NCBI GenBank assembly: GCA_965230565.1
Contig: CBDDLH010000018.1
Coordinates: 1 to 37,565 of the forward strand
Reading direction: 5' to 3'
Length of the DNA stretch: 37,565 nt
From: BCD1 sp965230565
Lineage (GTDB): Bacteria; Bacteroidota; Bacteroidia; Chitinophagales; Saprospiraceae
Translations under genes and position numbers: made by a program
The notes under the pieces: generated by a model
The model's input: the letters and a program-made list of their open reading frames with translations, nothing else
The model's database searches: none
What the model was told of the DNA's origin: nothing
In this document: piece by piece, positions 7,958-16,734 of the stretch
How positions within the stretch are numbered: the stretch's first letter is position 1
How the letters are laid out: every line of letters begins with the position of its first letter

Positions 7958-8137
7958 TATTTTTGTAGACTTCCTTTAGAAATAACAGGGGTTATTTCCA
8001 GGCTGAGGCTAAAGCTGAAGCCAAGGAAAAAATATCTTCAAAATTTAATTGAACTAACTATAAATCGTTTTCTGAGTGTTCCATTTGAGGTGTCTTTCTA
8101 CCCCTCAGCCTTAACCTCAGCCTTAGCCTTTTTGCGC
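7958..8137 (+). promoter_or_regulatory. Possible promoter and leader of the LytTR gene, with inverted GCTGAGGCT repeats
   Basis: TATTTTTG at 7958-7965 fits the Bacteroidota -7 consensus TANNTTTG, but no clear TTG lies at the right distance upstream. The 200-base leader to the GTG start at 8173 contains a hairpin AATAAC-AGGG-GTTATT (7981-7996) and two oppositely oriented runs of GGCTGAGGCT-like words (8001-8024 and 8102-8130) that can pair imperfectly. An open frame here (from 7919) looks like chance. Confidence 0.35.
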
Positions 8138-8172
8138 TATTACAACGATTTTAGGACAAAAAAAACAAGCGC

Positions 8173-8934
8173 GTGAAAAAAGCAATAATCATAGAAGACG
8201 AGATCAACGGATTGAACAACCTAAAGAATATGCTGGCAGAGAATTGTCCGGAAGTAGAGGTGATTGGTGATGCCGGAAGTATTGCCGAGGGCCTGCAGAT
8301 CCTGGCCAATCCTCCCGTCAAACCTGATGTGGCTTTTTTGGATATCAGTCTGCCTGACGGATTGGTTTTTCAATTGCTGAACCAGATCCGTCCGATAACA
8401 TTTGATATAATCTTTATCACAGCATATGAAGAATATGCCATAAAAGCATGCGAATACAGTTCCATTGGTTACGTGCTCAAACCTATTGATCCTGATGCTT
8501 TGAAAGAAGCCGTCGCAAGAATCAGCACCAACAGAGATGCTGAAACGGAACGCCGTCTGGATGTTTTTAATACTTATTACAACAATCCAAACGCCTTTAC
8601 CAAAATGAGTATATCGGCTCTGGATGGCATCTACTTCGTCAATATCAAGGAGATCGTCCGGTTTGAAGCGGAAGATAATTATACACACATCTTTTTGGAA
8701 AGCGGAGAACGAATCACTGCTTCCAAAACTATTAAAGCTTACGAAGAATTACTCACACCTTTTAACTTCTACCGCGTTCACAAACGCCATGTAATCAACC
8801 TGAACTACATGCGCAAATTCGTGAAAGGTGACGGTGGCTACCTCATCATGGACGACGACATGAAAATAGAAGTCTCCCGCCGCAGAAGGCCGGCGTTCAT
8901 GGAGAGGATGAAAAGGTTACATGGAGGAGTTTAA
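8173..8934 (+). CDS. LytTR-family response regulator
   Basis: This 253-residue protein has an N-terminal receiver domain (about residues 1-120) with the acidic pair E8/D9, phospho-acceptor D57 (DVAFLDISLPDG), a Thr in FITAYEEYA and K102-region VLKPID. The C-terminal LytTR DNA-binding domain (about residues 145-250) has the usual FEAEDNYTHIFLESGE and FYRVHKRHVINLNYMRKF stretches. The start is GTG: an in-frame TAG at 8152 excludes anything longer and there is no closer ATG. No histidine kinase lies next to it, so its partner must be elsewhere. In Bacteroidota such proteins usually pair with LytS/YehU-like kinases. Confidence 0.93.
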   Translation: MKKAIIIEDEINGLNNLKNMLAENCPEVEVIGDAGSIAEGLQILANPPVKPDVAFLDISLPDGLVFQLLNQIRPITFDIIFITAYEEYAIKACEYSSIGYVLKPIDPDALKEAVARISTNRDAETERRLDVFNTYYNNPNAFTKMSISALDGIYFVNIKEIVRFEAEDNYTHIFLESGERITASKTIKAYEELLTPFNFYRVHKRHVINLNYMRKFVKGDGGYLIMDDDMKIEVSRRRRPAFMERMKRLHGGV

Positions 8935-8995
8935 GTGGTCTCTCCCCGACATTTCGTGTGCGGGATTTCGCTTGGCTCAACTGCGCTCAACTTCG

Positions 8996-9102
8996 GTCGG
9001 TTTGATGTTGTTTGAGTGCTCGCGTTGCTCGCTGTTTGATATTGTTTGACGAGTTATAACCATATCAAACAATATTAAACCACTTCAAACGACGTCAAAC
9101 CG
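8996..9102. repeat. TTTGATGTTG phased repeat with 16-bp hairpin
   Basis: Copies of TTTGAT(G/A)TTG and their complements repeat every 9-11 bases. GTTTGATATTGTTTGA at 9034-9049 pairs with 9065-9080 with one mismatch around a 15-base loop. It sits between convergent genes (LytTR regulator and smpB) and could act as a two-way stop signal, though no T-tract follows. Confidence 0.65.
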
Positions 9103-9118
9103 CGAACCAGGTGAGCCC

Positions 9119-9586
9119 CTAAAGTTTAATCTTGTTCAACCGATCCATATTCCGTTTGCTTTCCCTTTCCTTGATGGAGTCTCTTTTGTCGTAGGATTTT
9201 TTACCCTGGGCCAGGGCTATTTCGACTTTGGCAAGTCCTCTTTCAGAAATGTATAATTTGTAAGGCACTATGGTGTAGCCTTTCTCTTTAACGCGTTTTT
9301 CCCATTTGCGGAGTTCGGCTTTTTTGAGTAATAATTTGCGTTGCCGGCGAGGTTCGTGGTTGTGAACGTTACCAAATTTATATTCTCCAATGAACATACT
9401 ATTCACAAACAGTTCCCCTTTCTTGAAAATGCAATATGCATCTCTAAGGTTAACATTGCCTTTTCGTACCGATTTAATTTCCGTACCGGTCAATACGATG
9501 CCGGCCTCCATTGTGGAATGGAAATGATAGTCGTGTGATGCCTTACGGTTAACGATCTCTACGATATTTGTCTTCTTCTCTGCCAT
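9119..9586 (-). CDS. smpB: SsrA-binding protein SmpB
   Basis: This 155-residue protein matches SmpB over its whole length. It has the N-terminal NRKASHDYHFHSTMEAGIVLTGTE pattern, the KSVRKGNVNLRDAY motif, GEYKFGNVHNHEPRRQRKLLL and the C-terminal KGKKSYDKRDSIKERE-like basic tail that enters the ribosomal A site. It binds tmRNA and helps rescue stalled ribosomes. The tmRNA gene is not in this window. The gene stands alone, convergent with the LytTR gene. Confidence 0.97.
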   Translation of the reverse strand: MAEKKTNIVEIVNRKASHDYHFHSTMEAGIVLTGTEIKSVRKGNVNLRDAYCIFKKGELFVNSMFIGEYKFGNVHNHEPRRQRKLLLKKAELRKWEKRVKEKGYTIVPYKLYISERGLAKVEIALAQGKKSYDKRDSIKERESKRNMDRLNKIKL

Positions 9587-9736
9587 AATGCTTGATTCCG
9601 CTATGCTAACGCAACAAAGGAAAAATTAGTTCAATAAGTTAAAAGTGTTGGTAATTAACGCATCTTTTTTCAATCATAGCTGTCTATAAAGCAGGAAAGT
9701 TCCCAAAAACAGCCAATGAGTGGCGAAATTAAACAA

Positions 9737-9769
9737 TTGTAACTAAACCGGGGGTTTTTTGTACCTTCA
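9737..9769 (+). promoter_or_regulatory. Possible promoter for the symporter operon
   Basis: TTG at 9737-9739 and TACCTTCA at 9762-9769 are 22 bases apart. That is within the range reported for Bacteroidota promoters, but the -7 box has two mismatches to TANNTTTG. It lies just upstream of the small protein gene at 9793. Confidence 0.35.
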
Positions 9770-9792
9770 TCCCTCGAAATTCCTTGAGTAGT

Positions 9793-9933
9793 ATGGATAA
9801 CACCAATGTAAATAACAATACCGATGACCGTCCGCCGATTTTCCAGACCTGGAATCAGCTTTATGTTTTTGTCATCATCATGCATGCCATCATTATCACT
9901 CTCTTTTATTTTTTCACTAATTATCACTCGTAA
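9793..9933 (+). CDS. Small single-span membrane protein upstream of the symporter
   Basis: This 46-codon frame starts ATG GAT AAC and ends at TAA 9931-9933. The protein has a hydrophilic, Asn/Asp-rich N-terminus (about 13 residues), then RPPIFQTWNQLY and one membrane helix (VFVIIMHAIIITLFYFFT). It lies 69 bases before the Na+:solute symporter gene on the same strand. Small proteins with a PPIF.TWNQLY-like motif before such symporters are, in my recollection, common in Bacteroidota. I infer a small subunit or stabiliser of the symporter. The hydrophilic-then-hydrophobic layout and operon position argue against chance. Confidence 0.75.
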   Translation: MDNTNVNNNTDDRPPIFQTWNQLYVFVIIMHAIIITLFYFFTNYHS

Positions 9934-9940
9934 TGTTTTT

Positions 9941-9973
9941 AGACCTCCAAGGTTTTAGAGCCCTTGGAAGTCT
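9941..9973. repeat. 12-bp hairpin between small protein gene and symporter
   Basis: AGACCTCCAAGG (9941-9952) and CCTTGGAAGTCT (9962-9973) pair with one mismatch around a 9-base loop. It lies inside the presumed operon and could attenuate the symporter or stabilise the upstream message. Confidence 0.65.
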
Positions 9974-10002
9974 ATTCAAAAATCAACTAACTGACCTGAA
10001 CC

Positions 10003-11727
10003 ATGCACACATTTGACTGGATTGTAATGATGGGTACCTTAATGGCCATCGTTTTTTTTGGTGTATATAAAACCCGCAATGTAAGTAGTTCCAAAAGTTA
10101 TCTTGCCGGAGATCGTGACCTACCCTGGTGGACCATCGGTTTATCCGTGATGGCCACACAGGCCAGTGCCATTACTTTCCTTTCCACACCGGGCCAGGCA
10201 TATATCGACGGCATGCGGTTTGCCCAATTCTACTTTGGACTGCCCATAGCTATGGTCTTCCTGTGCATTTTTATCCTGCCCTTGTATTACCGACTGAATG
10301 TCACTACCGCTTATGAATACCTCGAAAGCAGGTTTGATCTGAAAACCAGAACACTGACCGCCATATTATTCCTCATTCAAAGAGGTTTGGCAGCCGGAAT
10401 TACCATTTATGCGCCGGCGATTATATTGTCGACCATCCTGGGCTGGAGCCTTGGAGTGACAGTCTTTTTTATCGGTTTGATCGTTATCTTTTATACGGTC
10501 TCCGGAGGTACCAAAGCCGTTAGTGTCACCCAAAAACAACAAATGATCGTCATTCTGGGTGGAATGGCCATCGCGGCTTATATCCTAGTGGCCAAATTAC
10601 CGGAAGGTATTGGTTTTACCGATGCCGTGAATATTGCCGGAAAAATGGGCAAACTCAATGTAGTGGATTTTAATTTCGATCTATCGAATCGATATAATTT
10701 CTGGTCAGGAATGCTTGGTGGAGTTTTCCTATTTGTTTCCTATTTTGGAACGGATCAGTCACAGGTTTCCCGCTACCTTTCCGGAAAATCATTGACTCAA
10801 TCCCGACTTGGTCTGCTGTTTAATGGTTTGGTGAAAGTACCCATGCAGTTTTTGGTTTTGTTTGTAGGGATTCTCGTATTTGTGTTTTTCCTTTTCAATA
10901 AACCACCGGTGCATTTCAATGAAGCCAACATCAATAATGTAAAAACTTCCACTTTTGCTTCTGAATTCAACAAACTGGAACAGGATTACGATCAAGTGTT
11001 CGATTTAAAAGAAGCAGAAACCAGGACACTTGTCAATGCCATTAAAACAGATGACGAAACGGCTGTAAAGGAATCGACCAGGAAATTAAAGTCCTTGCAG
11101 GCTCAGGATATCGATATCCGCAAGAAGGTTGAAGATCTTATTGCCATGGAAAATCCTTCAGCCAAAACCACAGACAAGGATTACATTTTTGTCACCTTCA
11201 TCACCCGGTATCTACCCGTAGGATTGATAGGTTTGTTGCTGGCGGTAATTTTTTCAGCAGCCATGTCTTCCACCTCGGCAGAATTGAATGCTTTGGCGGC
11301 TACGACTGTAGTGGATCTTTACCGAAGATCTTTTGTGAAAAACAAAGATGATTCACATTACCTGAAAGCATCCAAATGGTTTACGCTCATGTGGGGAGGG
11401 ATTGCATTACTTTTCGCAGTTTTAGCTGACCTTTCGGAAAACCTCATACAGCTGGTAAACATCATTGGATCCCTATTCTACGGCGTGATCCTTGGGGTTT
11501 TCGTGGTAGCCTTTTTCATGAAGTGGGTTCGAGGCAGGGCAATATTCCTTGCGGCGATCATTACAGAGGTAATCATATTGATCATTTTTGCTTTGAGATT
11601 CTTCGATGTGTTCACCATTGCATATTTATGGCTCAATGCTATTGGGTGTTTGGTAACCATGGTTATTGCAGCGATATTCCAGGCCACAGGCCCTTCATCA
11701 ACAGAGACTCCGGTTTCTGATACTTAA
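10003..11727 (+). CDS. Sodium:solute symporter (SSS family)
   Basis: This 574-residue protein has about 13 predicted membrane helices. Family marks seen are SSKSYLAGDRDLPWWTIGLSVMATQASAITFLSTPG near the N-terminus, TAYEYLESRFDLKTR, the YTVSGGTKAVSVTQKQQM loop, DQSQVSRYLSGKS, and LAVIFSAAMSSTSAELNALAA with the Ser/Thr-rich Na2-site helix. A hydrophilic insert of about 90 residues (roughly residues 305-395, Lys/Glu rich) is common in Bacteroidota members. The gene is followed after 17 bases by a NamZ-like gene, so the transported solute may be an amino sugar such as MurNAc or its disaccharide. That is inference from the neighbour. Confidence 0.93.
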   Translation: MHTFDWIVMMGTLMAIVFFGVYKTRNVSSSKSYLAGDRDLPWWTIGLSVMATQASAITFLSTPGQAYIDGMRFAQFYFGLPIAMVFLCIFILPLYYRLNVTTAYEYLESRFDLKTRTLTAILFLIQRGLAAGITIYAPAIILSTILGWSLGVTVFFIGLIVIFYTVSGGTKAVSVTQKQQMIVILGGMAIAAYILVAKLPEGIGFTDAVNIAGKMGKLNVVDFNFDLSNRYNFWSGMLGGVFLFVSYFGTDQSQVSRYLSGKSLTQSRLGLLFNGLVKVPMQFLVLFVGILVFVFFLFNKPPVHFNEANINNVKTSTFASEFNKLEQDYDQVFDLKEAETRTLVNAIKTDDETAVKESTRKLKSLQAQDIDIRKKVEDLIAMENPSAKTTDKDYIFVTFITRYLPVGLIGLLLAVIFSAAMSSTSAELNALAATTVVDLYRRSFVKNKDDSHYLKASKWFTLMWGGIALLFAVLADLSENLIQLVNIIGSLFYGVILGVFVVAFFMKWVRGRAIFLAAIITEVIILIIFALRFFDVFTIAYLWLNAIGCLVTMVIAAIFQATGPSSTETPVSDT

Positions 11728-11744
11728 TAAGGTTTAGCCAAAGG

Positions 11745-12953
11745 GTGCAAAATCCACCTCACATGGAAAGCATTTTCCCAGGAGTAGATGAATTGCTGAA
11801 ACAGGAAAAACCATACTGGCAAAAGTCATGGGGACTGGTCACCAATGATGCCTGCAGGACCAGTAAGGGAACCATGGTAAGGATGGAATTACTCCAAAGT
11901 GGTTTCAAAATCAAATGCTTATTTTCTCCCGAACACGGAATATCATCCCAAGGCATTGACGGAGCCTCACAACCGGACCAAATCGATCCCTTGACCAAAC
12001 TCCCCGTCTACAGTCTGTATGGAAACCGGCTGAAACCCATGCAGGAAATTTTGAAGGAATTGGACGGGATCATTTTTGATCTGCCTGATATCGGCGTTAG
12101 ATGTTATACCTACATCTGGACCATGAGCTTTGTTATGGAAGCTTGTGACACCAACGGAAAAACACTAATCGTTCTCGATCGGCCGAACCCGCTTAGTGGG
12201 CAACTTGAACTGGCAGAAGGTCCCATGCTGGATGAAAAAAATCTGAGCTCATTTATCGGCCGTTGGAATATTCCCGTCAGACATAGCCTGACCATCGGAG
12301 AATTGGCACAGTACTGGAAAAAGGAACGTGATTTTTGCAACTTAAACCTTAAAGTCATCCCATGTAAAGGTTGGAACAGAAGTATGTTCTTTGAAGACAC
12401 CGGTCTTCCTTTTTTTCCACCTTCGCCCGCCATAAACCACAAAGCGACTATACTTACCTACCCTGCTTTATGTTTTATGGAAGGCACTAACTTAAGTGAA
12501 GGCAGAGGTACTGATCTGCCATTCAGGCAATTCGGAGCCCCGTGGCTTGATTCCTCCAGGTTTGCAGAGATTTTAAATGAACATTCCTTTAGGGGAGTAA
12601 ACTTCGAAGCAAGTAGTTTTACTCCCAAGTCAGGCAAACATACCGGTCAAAATTGCGCTGGTATTAGCATGATCATTTCAAACCACACGGATTATCGACC
12701 CATCCAGACAGGAATAAAATTACTTGCGCTCCTAAATCTTTATTACCCAAACCAATTTCAATGGGCAAACTACCCCACCCTGGTGAATGCAACCGGAAGG
12801 AAGCATATTGATCTTTTACTTGGGAATACTGATTTAGTTAAAAAAATCGAAGAGGATCCGAAAAGCCTGTTAACAGAGGTGATGGAATGGACTTCAGTGG
12901 AAGACTGGAAAGAAAAAGTTTCGGCTTTTTTATTGAATGAATATACTGTTTAA
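11745..12953 (+). CDS. DUF1343 protein, NamZ-like exo-beta-N-acetylmuramidase (GH171)
   Basis: This is a 402-residue protein of the DUF1343/YbbC family, whose characterised members (NamZ) cut MurNAc from the non-reducing end of peptidoglycan fragments. Seen: FSPEHGISSQG with the conserved Glu, GIIFDLPDIGVRCYTYIWTM, LDRPNPLSG, and EGTNLSEGRGTDLPFRQFGAPW. The frame opens with GTG at 11745; an ATG at 11763 (MESIFPGVDELLK) is the alternative start. Neither gives a signal peptide or lipobox, whereas NamZ proteins are often exported, so this one appears cytoplasmic. Together with the symporter 17 bases upstream it suggests uptake followed by internal cleavage of muramic-acid sugars. The family assignment is firm; the substrate is inferred. 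Confidence 0.88.
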   Translation: MQNPPHMESIFPGVDELLKQEKPYWQKSWGLVTNDACRTSKGTMVRMELLQSGFKIKCLFSPEHGISSQGIDGASQPDQIDPLTKLPVYSLYGNRLKPMQEILKELDGIIFDLPDIGVRCYTYIWTMSFVMEACDTNGKTLIVLDRPNPLSGQLELAEGPMLDEKNLSSFIGRWNIPVRHSLTIGELAQYWKKERDFCNLNLKVIPCKGWNRSMFFEDTGLPFFPPSPAINHKATILTYPALCFMEGTNLSEGRGTDLPFRQFGAPWLDSSRFAEILNEHSFRGVNFEASSFTPKSGKHTGQNCAGISMIISNHTDYRPIQTGIKLLALLNLYYPNQFQWANYPTLVNATGRKHIDLLLGNTDLVKKIEEDPKSLLTEVMEWTSVEDWKEKVSAFLLNEYTV

Positions 12954-12961
12954 TGGAATTA

Positions 12962-12992
12962 ACACAGTCCCGACCCCCCGACTGGACTGTGT
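12962..12992. terminator. Perfect 9-bp hairpin between convergent genes
   Basis: ACACAGTCC at 12962-12970 pairs exactly with GGACTGTGT at 12984-12992. It lies 9 bases after the NamZ-like stop and 13 bases before the end of the convergent lipoprotein gene, so it may end both transcripts. No T-tract. Confidence 0.5.
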
Positions 12993-13004
12993 CAATCCGA
13001 AGGA

Positions 13005-13355
13005 CTACTCATCATCTTCGTCCAAACAACCTTCCTTAACCGCAATCATCTCCGCTTCATCCTGAATAGTTGCAATGATACCAACGGTATATTTAATATC
13101 AACAGGATAAAGCAATTCCGGCTTTTCTTCTACTTCAGGATTTTCCTCGTACCAGCTTTTAACCAGGGTCCAATATTGGTCTTCATCTTCTGCAGTAATG
13201 GTCACCCCATCAGGCATGGTGTACGAAACCGGATATAAGAGTTCAAAACATATTTTATCCTTCTTATCCCATTTATCCTTGGAAAAATCTTTTTTTTCAC
13301 ATGATGACAGGCTCAATACTATTAAAATAAATAAACTTAAAATCGAATATTTCAT
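13005..13355 (-). CDS. Small lipoprotein of unknown function
   Basis: This 116-residue protein starts at MKYSILSLFILIVLSLSSCEKK, with a lipobox LSSC. A longer frame to 13400 is possible but would bury the signal peptide. The mature protein is acidic. It has the repeated theme LLYPVSYTMPDGVTI and LLYPVDIKY around an EDEDQYWTLVKSWYEENPEVEEKPE helix, and ends in VKEGCLDEDDE. I recall this LYPV..PDG..I domain from Bacteroidota hypothetical lipoproteins but know no function. It is probably anchored in the periplasm or outer membrane. Confidence 0.75.
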   Translation of the reverse strand: MKYSILSLFILIVLSLSSCEKKDFSKDKWDKKDKICFELLYPVSYTMPDGVTITAEDEDQYWTLVKSWYEENPEVEEKPELLYPVDIKYTVGIIATIQDEAEMIAVKEGCLDEDDE

Positions 13356-13486
13356 GGTCAGAAAAATTTGACGGCTGGTATTAAAAATTGAAAGATACAA
13401 AATAATGAACTTAATCGATTTATCCTTAAATTACCAACTTACTCTAATGATCATTCAACACCAAAACCATTTCAAACCCTTCCGTA

Positions 13487-15574
13487 ATGAAAAGAATAAT
13501 CCTGACAATCGTCCTCGGCAGTTTATTCCTGTCTCATCTGCAGGCCCAATTAAGACTGGGCGCTCCCTTCAGCGACCACATGGTGCTGCAACGAAACAGC
13601 CTTGCCACCATTTGGGGATGGTCAGAAGGTGGGAATTCCACAATCGAAATTACTGTTTCCTGGAGTGATGAAGTTTTTTCTGCCAGAAGTAATCATTTTT
13701 CTAAATGGGAAGTACAAATCCCCACTCCTGATGCAGGAGGTCCACATGAAATTAAAGTCAACAACTCAATAATCTTGAAAGATGTGCTCATTGGGGAAGT
13801 ATGGCTGGCCTCCGGACAATCAAATATGCAATGGAGTGCGCTTGCCGGTATTGATAATGCCGAAGAAGCCATCAAAAATGCCAACAATGACCAGATCAGG
13901 TTTTTATACGTTCCCAGAACGGGAGCTGAATCTCCTCAAATAGATATTGACTGTAATTGGCAGATTTGCTCCTCTGAAACCATGGCCTCCTTCAGTGCTG
14001 TGGCTTACTTTTTCGGAAAAACCCTTCAGGAAGAACTGAATATTCCCATTGGTATCATCCACAGTTCCTGGGGCGGCACAACTGCAGAAGTATGGACACC
14101 AAAAGAAATTATTAACAACGATCCAGAATTTTCCAAATGGGAATCGATTTTTGGTTCCAATGGTTATCAGCCACGTGAACCGGGAGTATTATTCAATGCC
14201 ATGATCGCCCCATTGCTGCCCTTTGACATTGCGGGAGTCATCTGGTACCAGGGAGAATCCAACAGTGCCAACCCTTATGTGTATCGCCGCCTGTTCCCAA
14301 CAATGATAGCATCGTGGAGGGAAGCTTTTGGGAAAAAATTTCCGTTTTATTACGTGCAGTTAGCACCCTACAAATACGGGCAACCGATGATCGGCGCATT
14401 GGTACAAGAGGCACAATTAAAAACTTTGTCTGCAATTGAAAATGTGGGCATGGCTGTTACCAATGACATCGGTAATATCCATGACATCCACCCTCAAAAC
14501 AAACAAGACGTCGGTAAAAGACTTGCAGCCTGGGCCCTGGATAAAAATTACGGTCAGCAAAATATCTGTTCAGGTCCCATTTATCAATCATTTGAAAAGC
14601 AGGGACAATCTCTTGTGATTCATTTTCAGTATGCTGATGGACTACATTTTAAAGGAGGGACTCCCCGGGAATTGTTTGTCGCCGGCCCTGGTGGTCACTT
14701 TCTTCCAGCTACAGCCAAAATAGACAACGACAAGCTGATTGTAAGTCATGAGGATATTAAGAATCCCGCCTACGTCAGATATGCGTTTTCTAATACTTCG
14801 GTCGGTAACCTTTACAATGCTGCCGGACTTCCGGCTTCTCCATTCCGAACAGATGACAGAAGGATTGTTTTAACAACTGTGGATATCGACATTAAACAAG
14901 ACAATGGGCAACCTGTCATTCATCTTTCCAGTAAAGAAAAAGTAGAAGCCATTCTCTACACCCTGGATGGATCAACTCCAGGTCCTGATGCGGCAAGATA
15001 CTCCGGACCGTTGACCATGTCGGAATCATTCCAACTCAAAACAAGAGCAATGGTTGAAGGCCAGCTTTCCGAGGCAGTAACCGAAAAGAACTTTCTCTTC
15101 AGCAAATCGACTTTTGCTCCGGTAAAGCTGGAATCAAATTACAGTGAATATTATGCCGCAAGCGGACCAAATGCACTTACAGATGGTTTCCTGGGTAGCC
15201 TGGCTTACAATGATGGGAACTGGCAAGGATATATTGATTCAGATATTTCTGCCACAATTGACCTGGGGAAAGTTCATAACATTAACAGAATAAGTACTCA
15301 GTTTTTGCGGGATCAAAGGGTATGGATTTTCCTTCCTTCTGAAGTTATAGTCGCTCTTTCCGTTGACGGGAATAACTATGAACTTGTTGATACTCATAAA
15401 AACCAATTAATTCCAGTGGATGGAATCAGCATTCAGAAAATCGACCTTGAAGGGCTGAATAAAAAAGCCAGGTTTATCCGGATAACCGCAAAAAATGCAG
15501 GACCTTGCCCCGTCTGGCATCCCGGGGCAGGTGGAAAAAGCTGGGTCTTCATGGACGAAGTACTCATTGACTGA
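13487..15574 (+). CDS. Sialate O-acetylesterase (SGNH/SASA) with C-terminal binding domains
   Basis: This 695-residue secreted protein has a signal peptide (MKRIILTIVLGSLFLSHLQAQ). An SGNH esterase domain follows: GQSNM with nucleophile S112, IHSSWGGTTAEVWTP, IWYQGESNS, and the D-x-H pair around D333/H335 in IHDIHPQNKQDVGKRL. Around residues 470-540 lies a CHB_HEX_C/Fn3_assoc-like domain (ILYTLDGSTPGPDAARYSGP). A discoidin/F5-8C-like module closes the protein (TIDLGKVHNINRISTQFLRDQ to the end). It should remove O-acetyl groups from sialic acid or other host or algal glycans outside the cytoplasm. The shorter esterase at 15775 is a related but separate enzyme. Confidence 0.88.
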   Translation: MKRIILTIVLGSLFLSHLQAQLRLGAPFSDHMVLQRNSLATIWGWSEGGNSTIEITVSWSDEVFSARSNHFSKWEVQIPTPDAGGPHEIKVNNSIILKDVLIGEVWLASGQSNMQWSALAGIDNAEEAIKNANNDQIRFLYVPRTGAESPQIDIDCNWQICSSETMASFSAVAYFFGKTLQEELNIPIGIIHSSWGGTTAEVWTPKEIINNDPEFSKWESIFGSNGYQPREPGVLFNAMIAPLLPFDIAGVIWYQGESNSANPYVYRRLFPTMIASWREAFGKKFPFYYVQLAPYKYGQPMIGALVQEAQLKTLSAIENVGMAVTNDIGNIHDIHPQNKQDVGKRLAAWALDKNYGQQNICSGPIYQSFEKQGQSLVIHFQYADGLHFKGGTPRELFVAGPGGHFLPATAKIDNDKLIVSHEDIKNPAYVRYAFSNTSVGNLYNAAGLPASPFRTDDRRIVLTTVDIDIKQDNGQPVIHLSSKEKVEAILYTLDGSTPGPDAARYSGPLTMSESFQLKTRAMVEGQLSEAVTEKNFLFSKSTFAPVKLESNYSEYYAASGPNALTDGFLGSLAYNDGNWQGYIDSDISATIDLGKVHNINRISTQFLRDQRVWIFLPSEVIVALSVDGNNYELVDTHKNQLIPVDGISIQKIDLEGLNKKARFIRITAKNAGPCPVWHPGAGGKSWVFMDEVLID

Positions 15575-15667
15575 TAGAATCCAATTTTTAGAGTTATGGG
15601 TTGCGAGTTACGGGTTTATGGTTAATGCGAATCAGGGGTTAAATATGAGGCAGGTGCCTAATAGTTT

Positions 15668-15713
15668 AATTGCACCGTGCCTGTCTGCCTGTGTTGCCAG
15701 GCACGGTGCAATT
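15668..15713. repeat. 16-bp perfect hairpin with CACGGTGCAATTGA word
   Basis: AATTGCACCGTGCCTG at 15668-15683 pairs without mismatch with 15698-15713 around a 14-base loop. The right arm contains CACGGTGCAATTGA, which recurs at 29294-29307 next to another hairpin. The 200-base gap holds nothing else I can name apart from a T/G-rich run (15590-15645). It may terminate the upstream esterase transcript. Confidence 0.7.
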
Positions 15714-15774
15714 GAAGTATTTTGAAATAGAAAATTCTAGTGTTGATTCGTATTATTAATATTATTTTTTTGAA

Positions 15775-16704
15775 ATGAAATACCTCAAGTCTCTTTTTAT
15801 CATCCTTGTATTGTTACTATCACCAATCTTAATCATTGGACAGTCGGCTCCCGTCGATACCTTTTTCCTGTTTTTCCTCGGAGGGCAGTCTAATATGGAG
15901 GGTTATGGTTATAACCATAAATTGCCGGAAAAACTCAACAAACCTTTCAATGATGTATGGATTTTTCAGGGTACTCCCGGCCAGGACGAAAAGCCAGGAG
16001 GAGGACAGGGCTCCTGGAACCAACTTCGTCCGGGGCATGGGACGGGTTTCCAGGCTACTTTTAAGGAAAATTCGTATTCCAACAGGTTTGGAATTGAGTT
16101 GACTTTTGCAGAAAAAATGCAGGAACTCTACCCCCGTCAAAAAATAGCTTTAATCAAATACTGCAAAGGAGGCTCCTCCATCGATAGCCTGGCAGCTTCC
16201 GTTTTTGGATCATGGGAACCTGATTTTCAAGGAAAAACCGGTATAAATCAGTATGATCACTTCCTCGCAACCATGCGTTATGCAACGAGCGAGACGGATA
16301 TCAACAATGATGGCCGGAAAGATGTGCTACTACCTAAAGGCATTGTATGGATGCAGGGAGAAGGAGACGCGTCTCACGGTGAAGCAATTGCATTGAGGTA
16401 TTTCGACAACCTGAAACGGTTAATGGATCTCATCAGAGCCTCCATGCAAACAGACGACCTGCCGGTGGTGATTGGAAAAATTTCCGATTCCTGGAATGAT
16501 CCCAAAGATCAAAAGGTCTGGGATCATGGTGAATTGGTGCAATATGCACAGGAAAAATACGCCAGAACCGATAAAAGTGCTGCTATTGTCAGAAGCACGC
16601 GATACTATAAATACTCTGACCCCTGGCATTATGATAGTGCAGGTTATATTGACCTCGGTGAAAAGTTTGCCGAAGCTATGCATTCGCTTTTAAGTAAAAA
16701 TTAG
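15775..16704 (+). CDS. SASA/CE6-like carbohydrate esterase
   Basis: This 309-residue protein has a signal peptide (MKYLKSLFIILVLLLSPILIIGQ) and one SASA (SGNH) domain. Catalytic Ser S39 lies in GGQSNMEG, the oxyanion-type block is KYCKGGSSI, the third block WMQGEGDA, and the DxxH pair is D282/H285 in SDPWHYDSAGY. Length and layout fit CE6-type acetylxylan or sialate esterases. It is followed at 30 and then 16 bases by the aspartic protease and pullulanase genes, so it probably opens an operon of exported enzymes. The acetylated substrate is not known. Confidence 0.85.
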   Translation: MKYLKSLFIILVLLLSPILIIGQSAPVDTFFLFFLGGQSNMEGYGYNHKLPEKLNKPFNDVWIFQGTPGQDEKPGGGQGSWNQLRPGHGTGFQATFKENSYSNRFGIELTFAEKMQELYPRQKIALIKYCKGGSSIDSLAASVFGSWEPDFQGKTGINQYDHFLATMRYATSETDINNDGRKDVLLPKGIVWMQGEGDASHGEAIALRYFDNLKRLMDLIRASMQTDDLPVVIGKISDSWNDPKDQKVWDHGELVQYAQEKYARTDKSAAIVRSTRYYKYSDPWHYDSAGYIDLGEKFAEAMHSLLSKN

Positions 16705-16734
16705 GCGTATTTTTTATTCAACTAAATTTCGTTA

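Noticed and set aside
7919..8176. 85-codon plus-strand open frame before the LytTR gene
   Set aside because: It runs through GCTGAGG repeats, overlaps the LytTR start and has no family resemblance.
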